Part shown: in pieces, positions 17,495 to 25,168 of the stretch
Position numbering within the stretch: position 1 is the stretch's first letter
Layout: each line of letters begins with the position of its first letter
Assembly (NCBI RefSeq): GCF_000716785.1
Contig: NZ_JNYY01000001.1
Span: 868,001-932,000 of the forward strand
DNA from: Amycolatopsis vancoresmycina
GTDB taxonomy: Bacteria > Actinomycetota > Actinomycetes > Mycobacteriales > Pseudonocardiaceae
Length of the DNA stretch: 64,000 nt
Direction: 5' to 3'
The notes under the pieces: model-generated
Told to the model about the DNA's origin: nothing
Seen by the model: only the letters and a program-made list of their open reading frames with translations
Database searches by the model: none
Program-made: the position numbers and the translations under genes

Positions 17495-17977
17495 TCACCG
17501 CACCCGGTAGCGCAGGTGGAGCACGTCGCGGTCCTCGAGGCGGCGGACGAGTTCGAGCTCGGCTTCGGTGTCGCCGAACAGCCGCCGTCCGGCACCGAGG
17601 AGCACCGGGACGACGTGGAGTTCGATCTCGTCCAGCAGGCCCGCGGCCAGCAACGCCTGCGCCGCCCCGGCGCCGTGCACCATGACCGCGCGCTCGCCCG
17701 CCGCGGCGCGGGCTTCTTCCGCAGCTGCCGTGACATCGGTGAAGAACCGGGCGCTGCCGGGCGAAGTGTCCGCGGGATCGACGTGGTGGGTGAGCACGTG
17801 GATCGGCACGCCGGTCGCCAGCGCCTCACGGTAGATCTGCCCGCTGGCACCGTCCCCGTGCCGGTGGTCGAGCCAGTCGAAGAGCCGGCCGCCGCCGCGG
17901 CCGAGTTCCTGGCCGGGGCGGTCGTCCGGTCCGGCCACGAAACCATCGAGGGACGTCGTCATGTAGAGGCGGATCAT
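17495..17977 (-). CDS. RibD C-terminal / DHFR-fold reductase family protein
   Basis: A 160-residue protein of the dihydrofolate-reductase-like RibD-C family. It begins IRLYMTTSLDGFVAGPDD and has the strand-helix pattern ending in VPVLLGAGRRLF, typical of this group. The motif VMVHGAGAAQALLAAGLLDEIELHVVP fits the NADPH-binding region. Members are common in actinomycetes, and most are uncharacterised reductases, not riboflavin-pathway enzymes. The ATG at 17977 follows a GGGG-rich stretch. It is transcribed in the same direction as the island that follows, but is separated from it by 68 nt. Confidence 0.85.
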   Translation of the reverse strand: MIRLYMTTSLDGFVAGPDDRPGQELGRGGGRLFDWLDHRHGDGASGQIYREALATGVPIHVLTHHVDPADTSPGSARFFTDVTAAAEEARAAAGERAVMVHGAGAAQALLAAGLLDEIELHVVPVLLGAGRRLFGDTEAELELVRRLEDRDVLHLRYRVR

Positions 17978-18045
17978 GGGAGTCCCCTTCGGGCCGGGTT
18001 CGCTTACCACTGCGTCGAACGAAACCCGCCCGGATCGACAGCCGC

Positions 18046-21000
18046 TCAGTGCTTCCGCGCCCGGGCGATCACCTCCTCCAGCCGCAGTGGGCTGGCCGGG
18101 TGGTGGGTCAGGCACAGCGGCGTCGCCACCTGACGGAAGCCGAACGCCTCCCCCGCCACGTAGAACTGCGCCCGTTCCAGCCGGGAGATGTCCGCGACCG
18201 GGCTGCCCTTCGCGCGGGCCAGCTCGTTGGCCGCGGCGATCTGGGCCGGGCTGTTGAGGCGGCCGAAGAACTGCGTCATCGCGTTGCCGGTCACCTGGTT
18301 GTGCAGGCCCTTGGGTGCCTGCGTGGCGAACAGCAGGCCCAGCCCGTACTTGCGCGCCTGCGAAGCCAGCACGATCGTGCTGCGCGTGCTCGCCGTGAGG
18401 CCCGCCGACGACGCCAGCGTCTGGGCTTCGTCCATCACGAACAGCGCACCCAGCGGCCGGTCGCCGGCCGGATTCCGCTTGACCCACGCGAACAGCTCCA
18501 TCTGCAGCTGGTTCACGAAGTTCTGCCGCTGTTCGTCCGCGGGCAGCCCGACGAAGCTGATCACGGAAACCCGCGCCCGCTTCCCCACCGCCGGCGTCAG
18601 CAACACGCCGGGATCGACGGGCTCGCCACCGCCGGCGAAGAGCGGATCGTTGACCATGGCGGCCTTCAGGATTTCGGCCAGCCCGGCGGCGATGCGCGGG
18701 GCGTCGTTGAGGTTGCTGACATCGTCGGGCAGATCGGCCAGCAGTTCGATGAGGTCCGGCAGGCTCCGCGACCCCGTGCGCGCGTGGTGGACGACCGCCT
18801 GCCGGAGCACGGCGAGCCCGATGTTCGCCTTGGCGGTGCTCCCGGTCAGCCGGGCTTGAGGGGCGAGCGTCGCCACGGCCACCTCGACGGCGGCGGTGAA
18901 TTCGTCGGAGTCGTCGAGCACCCCACCGAAGTCCGGCAGCGGCTGGAAGGCCAGCGGCCGCCCGGTCGCCCGCCCCGGCGTCCAGACGACGACATCGGTC
19001 TCGGCGAGGTACTTCCCGGCGAGTTCGGCGTCGCCGTTCGTCCAGCCGTCGGGCGGTTCGGGCCAGGGATCCCCGAGCCGCGCGAGGTCGTTGTTGGGAT
19101 CGAGGACGATGGCGGAGACGCCCAGCAGAGCGCACTCTTCCACGATCCGCCGCAGGAGCACGGTCTTCCCGGACCCAGACCCGGCGAAGACGGCAGCGTG
19201 CTTGCGGAGAGCGGAGAGTTCGATCCGGACGGGTTCCCCCGAATCGACGACGGTGCCGAGGGTGATTTCCCCGTCGGCGGGCGGCGGGTGGGTCCCTTCG
19301 GCGGCCCGCCCCGACGGCTTTTCCGGCAGCACGGCGGACAACAACTCGGACCGGCTCGCGGGCCGCCGGTCGATCAGCCACTCGTGCAGTTCCCGGCCGC
19401 CGTTGGCGAGCATCTTGTTCAGCGCCCAGAAGATCCGGACGTCGGCGGGGCTCGGCGGGATCGTCCGGCCGCCGGCGGTGGTGAACTTCTCGACCTCTTC
19501 CCGCGTCTTGGCGCCGCGTCCCCAGGCGTCCCGGAGGATGACGAGGTGCCGGTTGTCCGCACCCTGCAACTGCCCCGCCTCGGAGCGGGCCTTGCGGAAC
19601 CGGCTCAGCGCGGCCCGCGGATCCCGGGCCGCGATCACCCGGAAAGCCCAGTGCTCCTGCAGGTCGACGGACTCGACGACGGTCCGGATGAGCCGTGCGT
19701 GCACCCCGCTGCGCCCGTTCTGGCGCTCGCACGACCATTCGATCTCGTCGTTCCCGACCTCGGTGACCCAGCACCGCAGCGCGGCCGACAGCAGGTCTGG
19801 CATGGTCCTGTCCACGGTCTTCTCGGCGAGCAGCGCCTGCGGATCGGCTTCCGCCTGCAGCTTTTCGAACTCGGCGTCGAGCTCGGCGAACCGGTCGTGC
19901 TCGACCGCGGCGCGCACGGGGACGACCGGCACCGCGGCCTTTTCGTCGAACGAACCGAGTTCCTGGACCTGACCGGCGCGCAGGCACAGTTCGATGTGCG
20001 CGCCGATCCGCTTCAGCAGCTGCCGTGGCGTCCACTGCTCCCAGGGCTCGGCGAAGGCATCCGGCGCGACCGGCCAGGTCGGGTGCGGCGGGGTGAACCC
20101 CATGGCCTCGTAGGCCACCCCGAGCCGCTTCGCCACCAGCGCCCGGCCGACCTCGGGGTCGAGGATCCGGCCGAGGGTGACCGATGTGCGGAACCGGTCG
20201 GGCACCGTCCCGGTCGCCTTCGTGCTGATCTGCTCCCAGGTGCTCGGCAGGCAGGTCAGGACGGTGAGGGTCTTGCGAGTCACCTCGCGCAGGCCCATGA
20301 GCCCGTCGGCGATCTGGGCCACGAGCAGGTCTTCCTCGGCGCTGGTCCCGATTTCCTGCGTGCGCCGGCCGGATTCGGCGATGAGGGTGTCGAGCTGGTC
20401 CACGGCGATCACGACCGGCCCCGTGAGCGCCAGCAGCCGGGTGATCTCCCGCACGAGGACCCGGGCGGGCTTCGGCCGCGAGTAGATGTTCCACTTCCGC
20501 GCTTCCGGCGTGAGCTGTTCGTCGCCGTCGAGGAAGTCCTCGCCGATGTACTTGGCACCGGGCTCCTTGCTGGCGATGAGCACGAGGGCGCGTGCGGTGT
20601 CCCCGCATTCGTCCGCAACCCTTTCGTCGAGGGAGTCGACGGCCGTGATGAAGGCTTCGACGTCGTCCACCGTCAGACCGCGCCCGCGCCGGATCCTCGC
20701 CTCGATGCCGGCATCGACGTGCGCACGCAGGCACACGCGCAGCAAGAACTGCTTCAGCTGCGACTCACCCGAATCATCGGGGTGGACCAGCCCGCGGCGC
20801 AGCGCCTCCGCCGTGTTTTCCCAGAACGCGTCCCCCGCCGTGACGTCGTCGAGGAAGAAGTAACCCCGCGCACGGTGCACCTGGCGCCGGACGAGGCCCA
20901 GCAGGTGGGTCTTGCCGACACCCTTCAGACCGCGCAGGACAAGTCCGATCGGACTCGGCCCTTCGCTGCCGGAGGCGTCGCGGATGCCCGCGTTGATCGC

Positions 21001-21114
21001 GGCGAGCGCGTCGCCGTGCAAGCCGTCGACGTGGTAGGGCGAGTCGTGCCAGACGTGGTCCGGTGTGTCCGCCCAGTCGAAGCTCAGCGTTGCCAGAGCC
21101 CTGAGCTCGTCCAT
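18046..21114 (-). CDS. Two-ATPase HerA/FtsK-like protein (AAA domain plus DUF87-type domain)
   Basis: A 1022-residue protein with two separate P-loop ATPases. The first has Walker A GLKGVGKT (residues 62-69) and a Walker B-like VVIAVDQLD, so it resembles an ORC/STAND-type AAA module. The second is HerA/VirB4-like, with Walker A GSGSGKT (Lys650), LDPNNDLARL just after it, Walker B FVMDEAQ (Asp895/Glu896), a following IVLASQARKYGLGLLFATQ sensor segment, and a C-terminal end typical of DUF87 proteins. HerA ATPases are ring-shaped translocases that pair with nucleases, SIR2 or other effectors in several defence systems. ATG 21112-21114 has GAGG seven bases upstream; GTG at 21117 would add one residue. 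It overlaps the upstream small gene and is the last gene of a four-gene operon. Function inferred; domains well supported. Confidence 0.8.
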   Translation of the reverse strand: MDELRALATLSFDWADTPDHVWHDSPYHVDGLHGDALAAINAGIRDASGSEGPSPIGLVLRGLKGVGKTHLLGLVRRQVHRARGYFFLDDVTAGDAFWENTAEALRRGLVHPDDSGESQLKQFLLRVCLRAHVDAGIEARIRRGRGLTVDDVEAFITAVDSLDERVADECGDTARALVLIASKEPGAKYIGEDFLDGDEQLTPEARKWNIYSRPKPARVLVREITRLLALTGPVVIAVDQLDTLIAESGRRTQEIGTSAEEDLLVAQIADGLMGLREVTRKTLTVLTCLPSTWEQISTKATGTVPDRFRTSVTLGRILDPEVGRALVAKRLGVAYEAMGFTPPHPTWPVAPDAFAEPWEQWTPRQLLKRIGAHIELCLRAGQVQELGSFDEKAAVPVVPVRAAVEHDRFAELDAEFEKLQAEADPQALLAEKTVDRTMPDLLSAALRCWVTEVGNDEIEWSCERQNGRSGVHARLIRTVVESVDLQEHWAFRVIAARDPRAALSRFRKARSEAGQLQGADNRHLVILRDAWGRGAKTREEVEKFTTAGGRTIPPSPADVRIFWALNKMLANGGRELHEWLIDRRPASRSELLSAVLPEKPSGRAAEGTHPPPADGEITLGTVVDSGEPVRIELSALRKHAAVFAGSGSGKTVLLRRIVEECALLGVSAIVLDPNNDLARLGDPWPEPPDGWTNGDAELAGKYLAETDVVVWTPGRATGRPLAFQPLPDFGGVLDDSDEFTAAVEVAVATLAPQARLTGSTAKANIGLAVLRQAVVHHARTGSRSLPDLIELLADLPDDVSNLNDAPRIAAGLAEILKAAMVNDPLFAGGGEPVDPGVLLTPAVGKRARVSVISFVGLPADEQRQNFVNQLQMELFAWVKRNPAGDRPLGALFVMDEAQTLASSAGLTASTRSTIVLASQARKYGLGLLFATQAPKGLHNQVTGNAMTQFFGRLNSPAQIAAANELARAKGSPVADISRLERAQFYVAGEAFGFRQVATPLCLTHHPASPLRLEEVIARARKH

Positions 21115-21746
21115 CACAGCGCCTCGATGGAGAGCAGGTGGTTGTCCTCACCGCCGATGCGGATGGCCGCTTCGTGATCGGCGGCGGTGAGCGCCTTCCG
21201 GTTGTCCTCCGGGACGAGGTGCACCTTGCCCTCGCTGCTCAGCCTCTTGAGCACGGCGTCGACTTCGGCTGCCGGGGCACCGAGCTTCGGCCGCAGGTCG
21301 ACCAGCCCGACCCATCCGCGCGGCTCCTTCACCAGTTCCCGGTAGGCGACACGGATGCGGCTTTCGAGATCTTCGGCAGGTGCCGAGGAAACCACGGCAC
21401 CGAACACGTCGGCCAGCCGCAGGTTCCGGGCGCGGCGGAAGTCGTCGAACCCGCCCAGCACCAGGTACAGCACCGTGCAGAGGGTGCTCTGCGGCCGCGG
21501 CGGCGGGGGCTTCTTCGCCCCGAGCTCCTTCTCGCACCAGGCCCAGCCGCTGTCGGTCAGCTGGTGGACGAACGTGCGGCCGGACTTCTCGCTGTCCACG
21601 TACCCGCTGTCGTTCAGCTGCGTGCGTTCCTTTCCGGTGAGGGTGAAGCCCACCAGCTCCTTCAGCTCCGGGTTGGGCACTTCGCGGCCCAGTACCATGA
21701 GCGTGAACATCGCCGCGGTCTGCCGGTGTCCCAAGCGGTCGGTCAT
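21114..21746 (-). CDS. Small winged-helix-like protein of the TIR/HerA operon
   Basis: A 210-residue protein with no family I can name. Residues about 30-75 (LTGKERTQLNDSGYVDSEKSG followed by THQLTDSGWAWCEKELG-like sequence) look like a MarR-type winged helix, and residues about 145-195 (LRPKLG, DAVLKRLSSEGKVHLV) look like a second. A short proline run near residue 78 separates the two. The overlap with the upstream ATPase gene is ATGA and with the downstream ATPase gene is GTGA or TGATG, so all are translated together. It may be a DNA-binding adaptor for the HerA-like protein or a regulator of the operon; neither is shown. Confidence 0.7.
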   Translation of the reverse strand: MTDRLGHRQTAAMFTLMVLGREVPNPELKELVGFTLTGKERTQLNDSGYVDSEKSGRTFVHQLTDSGWAWCEKELGAKKPPPPRPQSTLCTVLYLVLGGFDDFRRARNLRLADVFGAVVSSAPAEDLESRIRVAYRELVKEPRGWVGLVDLRPKLGAPAAEVDAVLKRLSSEGKVHLVPEDNRKALTAADHEAAIRIGGEDNHLLSIEAL

Positions 21747-23365
21747 CCGAGATCCTTCCGGTGCTGCGTCGTGGGTTGGGCGCGGGTGTCGAGAATCCTC
21801 AGGAGCCAGTCGATCGACCGGCGGACGCCCGGCGGGGCCGGGTGGCGGTCGGCGCCGTCCGGGGAATGCGGTTTCACCGCGACGGCGAGGTCCGTCGCGA
21901 GGTCGCGGGCCCGGCCGCTGTCGGCCGCGCCGACGGCCGGCTGCAGGGCCGTGACCAGTTCGTCGACGAGGTCCCAGCGCGACGGGCGCAGGCGGGCTTC
22001 GCGAACCTGGCCGAGCAGGGCCGGGAGGTCCGGATCGTCGTCGGCGAGCGGGGTGCCGCCCTTCAGCTGGCCGACCAGGTCGCGGGCCACCTCGGCGGGA
22101 CCCCGTGAACCGCCCAGGCGCAGGTAGCGGAGGTTCCCGACGTAGCCCGGCAGCGACGACGCCTCGGTGCCCGCCGTCAGGATCGGGATCACCCGGCGGT
22201 CCTGGCCGAGCGTGCGGTGCAGGAACAGTTCGACCTCGGCCGCCTGCCAGCGGCTGACCTTGCCGTCGACGACAAGGCACAGGTGCCGGGCGTCGTCTTC
22301 GGCCCGCGAGAGCAGCGACCGGTCGCCCGAGAGGGATTTCACCGCGCGCACGTCCCGCCTCTTCAGTTCGTCGACCAGCTCGTTCGCCGTGCCGACGGAC
22401 GTGCGCGGGATGCTGACCCGCAGGTCGTGCTTGAACTCCCGGCGGCTCGACCGGACGGCGGCGACGTAGGCGTCGCGGTTCTCGGCCAGCAGGTCGGTCC
22501 GGTCGAGCCGGCAGGCGATCACCGCCGCGACCGTCTCGAGGGCGAACCCGATCTGGTCGGCGCCCGGCGTCTGTTCCGACAGCACCGGCAGCTGCTCGCC
22601 GAAACTCCAGTACGACACGTACGGCAGGGTGAGGTGCCGGGCCATGGTCGCCGGTTCGACGGCCTGGTCGAGCCAGGTGCGGTACAGCTCGGCCGTCTCG
22701 TCGACGACGATGCGGCGCCAGGTCTCGGACCGGTCGTACTCCTCCCGGTTGTCGAACCGCGACAACACCGGCAGCACGGTCAGCCGCGCGCGGTCGAACG
22801 GCAGGAGGTTGCGCGCCGCGTCGGCGCGGCGGGCCGCCTCCACCGCGCCGAGGATGCTCTGCCGGTTGGCGGTGAACAGCAGGACGAGGTGGTCCGGCAG
22901 GTGCGCCGTGCAGATCCCGCCGATGTCGGAGATGCCGGTGCGGCTGTCGACGAGGACGAAGTCGTAGCGGGCGGTCCAGAACTCACGGCACTTCTCGAGG
23001 TATTCGCCGAAGCCGTCGTCGTACAGGCCGTCCCAGCCGATTTCCTGCACCTGGGTGACGTAGCCGGGATCATCTCGGCCGGCGGCGAGGAAGTCGAGCA
23101 CGCCGACGCCGGTCAGCCGCTGGACATGGGCCTCCGGGGCGAACCGGCCGTGCCGGAAGTCGTCGACGAGGTCGACCACACCGCCGGACGGCGGCGCGGG
23201 CAGCTGCGACCGGAAGTAGTCGCCGAGGCCGGGGGCCTCGAGGTCCCAGTCCAGGCAGAGCACGCGGTGGCCCCAGCGGGCGAGCAGCACGGCGACGTTG
23301 GCCAGCGTGAAACTCCGGCCGACCCCGCCCTTGTAGGAGTAGAAGGTGAAGATCGTTCCCGGCAT
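21743..23365 (-). CDS. KGGVGR-variant MinD/ParA-like ATPase with TIR-like C-terminal domain
   Basis: A 540-residue protein. The N-terminal domain is a deviant-Walker ATPase of the SIMIBI class: YSYKGGVGRS (residues 9-18) has Arg17 where MinD/ParA have Lys, the variant found in actinobacterial conflict-type operons. Further motifs are LCLDWDLEAPGLG and VLVDSRTGISDIG (switch regions). From about residue 350 the sequence changes to a beta-alpha pattern (LCLVVDGKVSRWQAAEVELFL, VIPILTAG) like a TIR fold, without an obvious catalytic Glu. It begins three bases after the stop of the TIR gene and overlaps the next gene in ATGA. Possibly a nucleotide-dependent switch that controls the effector. Confidence 0.78.
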   Translation of the reverse strand: MPGTIFTFYSYKGGVGRSFTLANVAVLLARWGHRVLCLDWDLEAPGLGDYFRSQLPAPPSGGVVDLVDDFRHGRFAPEAHVQRLTGVGVLDFLAAGRDDPGYVTQVQEIGWDGLYDDGFGEYLEKCREFWTARYDFVLVDSRTGISDIGGICTAHLPDHLVLLFTANRQSILGAVEAARRADAARNLLPFDRARLTVLPVLSRFDNREEYDRSETWRRIVVDETAELYRTWLDQAVEPATMARHLTLPYVSYWSFGEQLPVLSEQTPGADQIGFALETVAAVIACRLDRTDLLAENRDAYVAAVRSSRREFKHDLRVSIPRTSVGTANELVDELKRRDVRAVKSLSGDRSLLSRAEDDARHLCLVVDGKVSRWQAAEVELFLHRTLGQDRRVIPILTAGTEASSLPGYVGNLRYLRLGGSRGPAEVARDLVGQLKGGTPLADDDPDLPALLGQVREARLRPSRWDLVDELVTALQPAVGAADSGRARDLATDLAVAVKPHSPDGADRHPAPPGVRRSIDWLLRILDTRAQPTTQHRKDLG

Positions 23366-23368
23366 CGG

Positions 23369-23941
23369 TCAGAACCTCGGCATCCGTGCCCGGCTCGGCG
23401 GTGCCGGGGCCGGGGTGCGCACCGGCCAGTCGCCCCGCCACTCCGGCGCCCCGTCGATGAGGTCCTCCAGCTCCGCGGCGATCTGCTTGATCTGCTGGTT
23501 GAAGTCGAGGTAGGCCGGCGCGGTCTGGAAGTGCTCGAAGGGGTGGTTCCACTGCTGCAGGTCACGCGGGCGCCGCGCGTGGGCCCAGTCGGGGAAGTGC
23601 CGGGAGTCGCAGAAGATCACCGGGTAGATCAGGGGCCGCCGGCGCGCCCCGGTCAGCGCCTCCCGCTCCTCCATCGAGGCCCACTCGGCCAGGCACCATT
23701 CGTCCCGGAAGTACTTCGGCGAACAGACCGGAACCAGCACCCGCGAACGTTGCAGGGCCGAGCTCAGTTCCGCGGGCCAGCGGGATCCGACCCGGACCTG
23801 GTCGTCGAAGAATATCCGGACGTCCTCGTACCGGTTGTTGCCGAGCACTTCCAGAAGGCGCGGGTGGAAATGGTGGCGAATCCACGCCGATATGTCCCCT
23901 GCGGTGCGGAGGTAGCTGATGAACACGTCGTACTCATACAC
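23369..23941 (-). CDS. TIR-domain protein
   Basis: A 190-residue protein that is almost entirely one TIR domain (residues about 3-160). It starts YDVFISY (box 1) and has IFFDDQVRVGSRW (BB-loop region), then LVPVCSPKYFRDEWCLAEW, in which WCLAE places Glu86 at the position of the NAD+-cleaving Glu of catalytic TIR domains. A basic, proline-rich tail of about 30 residues follows. The start is GTG at 23941, the only in-frame start close to box 1; the Shine-Dalgarno is weak. It is the promoter-proximal gene of the operon with the KGGVGR ATPase, winged-helix protein and HerA-like protein. NADase activity is a family-based prediction. Confidence 0.85.
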   Translation of the reverse strand: MYEYDVFISYLRTAGDISAWIRHHFHPRLLEVLGNNRYEDVRIFFDDQVRVGSRWPAELSSALQRSRVLVPVCSPKYFRDEWCLAEWASMEEREALTGARRRPLIYPVIFCDSRHFPDWAHARRPRDLQQWNHPFEHFQTAPAYLDFNQQIKQIAAELEDLIDGAPEWRGDWPVRTPAPAPPSRARMPRF

Positions 23942-23973
23942 GCGTGCCGCCGCCCCTTCACCGCTCCCGCCAG

Positions 23974-23994
23974 GCGGATCGATCCTAGATCCGC
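23974..23994. promoter_or_regulatory. Inverted repeat upstream of the TIR operon
   Basis: GCGGATC (23974-23980) and GATCCGC (23988-23994) are perfect inverted arms around 7 nt. It lies 33 bp before the TIR start, in the position of an operator or a 5' leader hairpin. Confidence 0.45.
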
Positions 23995-24076
23995 GGGGTC
24001 AGAGGAAGAAGACGGGAAAGCTGACAGATCCAGGACAATAGCTGGCCAGGGCCCGAACCGAGCCGGAAACGCTGCC

Positions 24077-24105
24077 TTGACAATCGGCAGTCCGGCCGAT
24101 ATATG
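24077..24105 (+). promoter_or_regulatory. Housekeeping-type promoter for the SEFIR gene
   Basis: TTGACA (24077-24082), 17 bp, then TATATG (24100-24105) matches a sigma-70-type promoter well. It is about 90 bp before the SEFIR start, leaving a long leader that contains the palindromes at 24149-24184. Confidence 0.65.
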
Positions 24106-24148
24106 ACAGGCGAACACGGAGCACGAGGGGCCGAATCGTTTGCGGGAA

Positions 24149-24184
24149 ACCGATCTCCCGGATCGGTGATTCACCGACCGATCC
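24149..24184. promoter_or_regulatory. Nested GATCGGT palindromes in the SEFIR leader
   Basis: ACCGATC (24149-24155) can pair with GATCGGT (24161-24167), which also pairs, as GGATCGGT, with ACCGATCC (24177-24184). The three units give two mutually exclusive hairpins or a compound operator ending 12 bp before the SEFIR start codon. Confidence 0.5.
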
Positions 24185-24196
24185 GAGGGGAAGCCG

Positions 24197-25168
24197 ATGT
24201 CAGAACCCGATCCGCCGAAGGTGTTTTTCAGCTACTCGCACGACACCGAAGAACACAAGGAGCTGGTCCGGCGGTTCGCGACCTTCCTGCACAGCCGGAT
24301 CGGCCTGGAGGTCGTGCTCGACCAGTGGCACGACAACCACCGCATCGACTGGTCACTGTGGGCCACCCGCAACCTCAAGGCGGCCGACTTCGTCATCGTC
24401 GTGGCGTCTCCCCTGTACCGGGCCCGGGCCGACGGCGAGGCACCGCCGGACGAGGGCCGCGGTGCCCAGTTCGAGACCGCGATCATCCGCAACAAGCTGA
24501 CCAGGGACCTCGAGGACGGCACCCGCCGGGTCCTCCCCGTCGTCCTGCCCGGCCGGTCGATCGACGAGATCCCCGAGTTCCTCAACCCCTACTCCATGAC
24601 CCGGTACGAGATCGCGGAATTCAGCGACGAAGGCGTCGCCGACCTGCTCGCCGCAATCACGGGCCAGGGGAGGCATCCGATGCCCCGCCGCGGGGTCTGG
24701 CGCGGCGGAGCACGGGCACCGCGGCGGGTGCCCGCCGGGGACCTGCCGTGGACGTGCACCAGCCCCGGAGTCCGGCGGGGCGAGGCGTGGATCGACGGCC
24801 TGCGCTACGCGGACAGCATCGTCCTGCGGCCGAGGACGCCGTCCGCCACGGGGCAGGGGTTCGTCGAACTGGACCTCGGCGGCCACTACCAGCGGTTCAC
24901 CACGGTCGCCGGGGTGCTCGACAACGCCCGCGACCCGTTCCAGGTGGGCCGGGTCCGGACGGTGCTCGACGGGACGCCACGGTCCGAACACGACGTCTCG
25001 GCCGGGAAACCGGCCACCATCGACCTGGACGTCACGGGCGCCCGCGTGCTGCGGCTCGAGCTGTCCCGGCCGGGCGTGGCGGCGTCTCCCTTCGGTTCCG
25101 CGGCCGTCGTCGTCACCCGGCGAGGCCGGCCGCCCGAGCTCGCCCTCGGAGATCCCGCCGTGACCTGA
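24197..25168 (+). CDS. SEFIR-domain protein with C-terminal NPCBM-like domain
   Basis: A 323-residue protein. Residues about 6-150 are a SEFIR domain, a TIR relative: KVFFSYSHDTEEHKELV (box 1), VVLDQWHDNHRIDWSLW and a later IIRNKLTRDLED. Residues about 185-315 have the beta-sandwich pattern of an NPCBM carbohydrate-binding-like module (WIDGLRYADSIVL, FVELDLGGHYQRFTTVAGVLDN, VLRLELS). A basic linker of about 30 residues joins them. ATG 24197 is set by GAGGGG seven bases upstream. It is divergent from the TIR operon and its last 56 bp overlap, tail to tail, the end of the enzyme I gene. The combination of a death-fold-type signalling domain with a glycan-binding module suggests a sensor or effector; the role is unknown. 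Confidence 0.8.
   Translation: MSEPDPPKVFFSYSHDTEEHKELVRRFATFLHSRIGLEVVLDQWHDNHRIDWSLWATRNLKAADFVIVVASPLYRARADGEAPPDEGRGAQFETAIIRNKLTRDLEDGTRRVLPVVLPGRSIDEIPEFLNPYSMTRYEIAEFSDEGVADLLAAITGQGRHPMPRRGVWRGGARAPRRVPAGDLPWTCTSPGVRRGEAWIDGLRYADSIVLRPRTPSATGQGFVELDLGGHYQRFTTVAGVLDNARDPFQVGRVRTVLDGTPRSEHDVSAGKPATIDLDVTGARVLRLELSRPGVAASPFGSAAVVVTRRGRPPELALGDPAVT

Noticed and set aside
18049..21177. A 1042-codon plus-strand open frame opposite the HerA-like gene
   Set aside because: No motif; the minus strand has two Walker A and B sets and operon overlaps.
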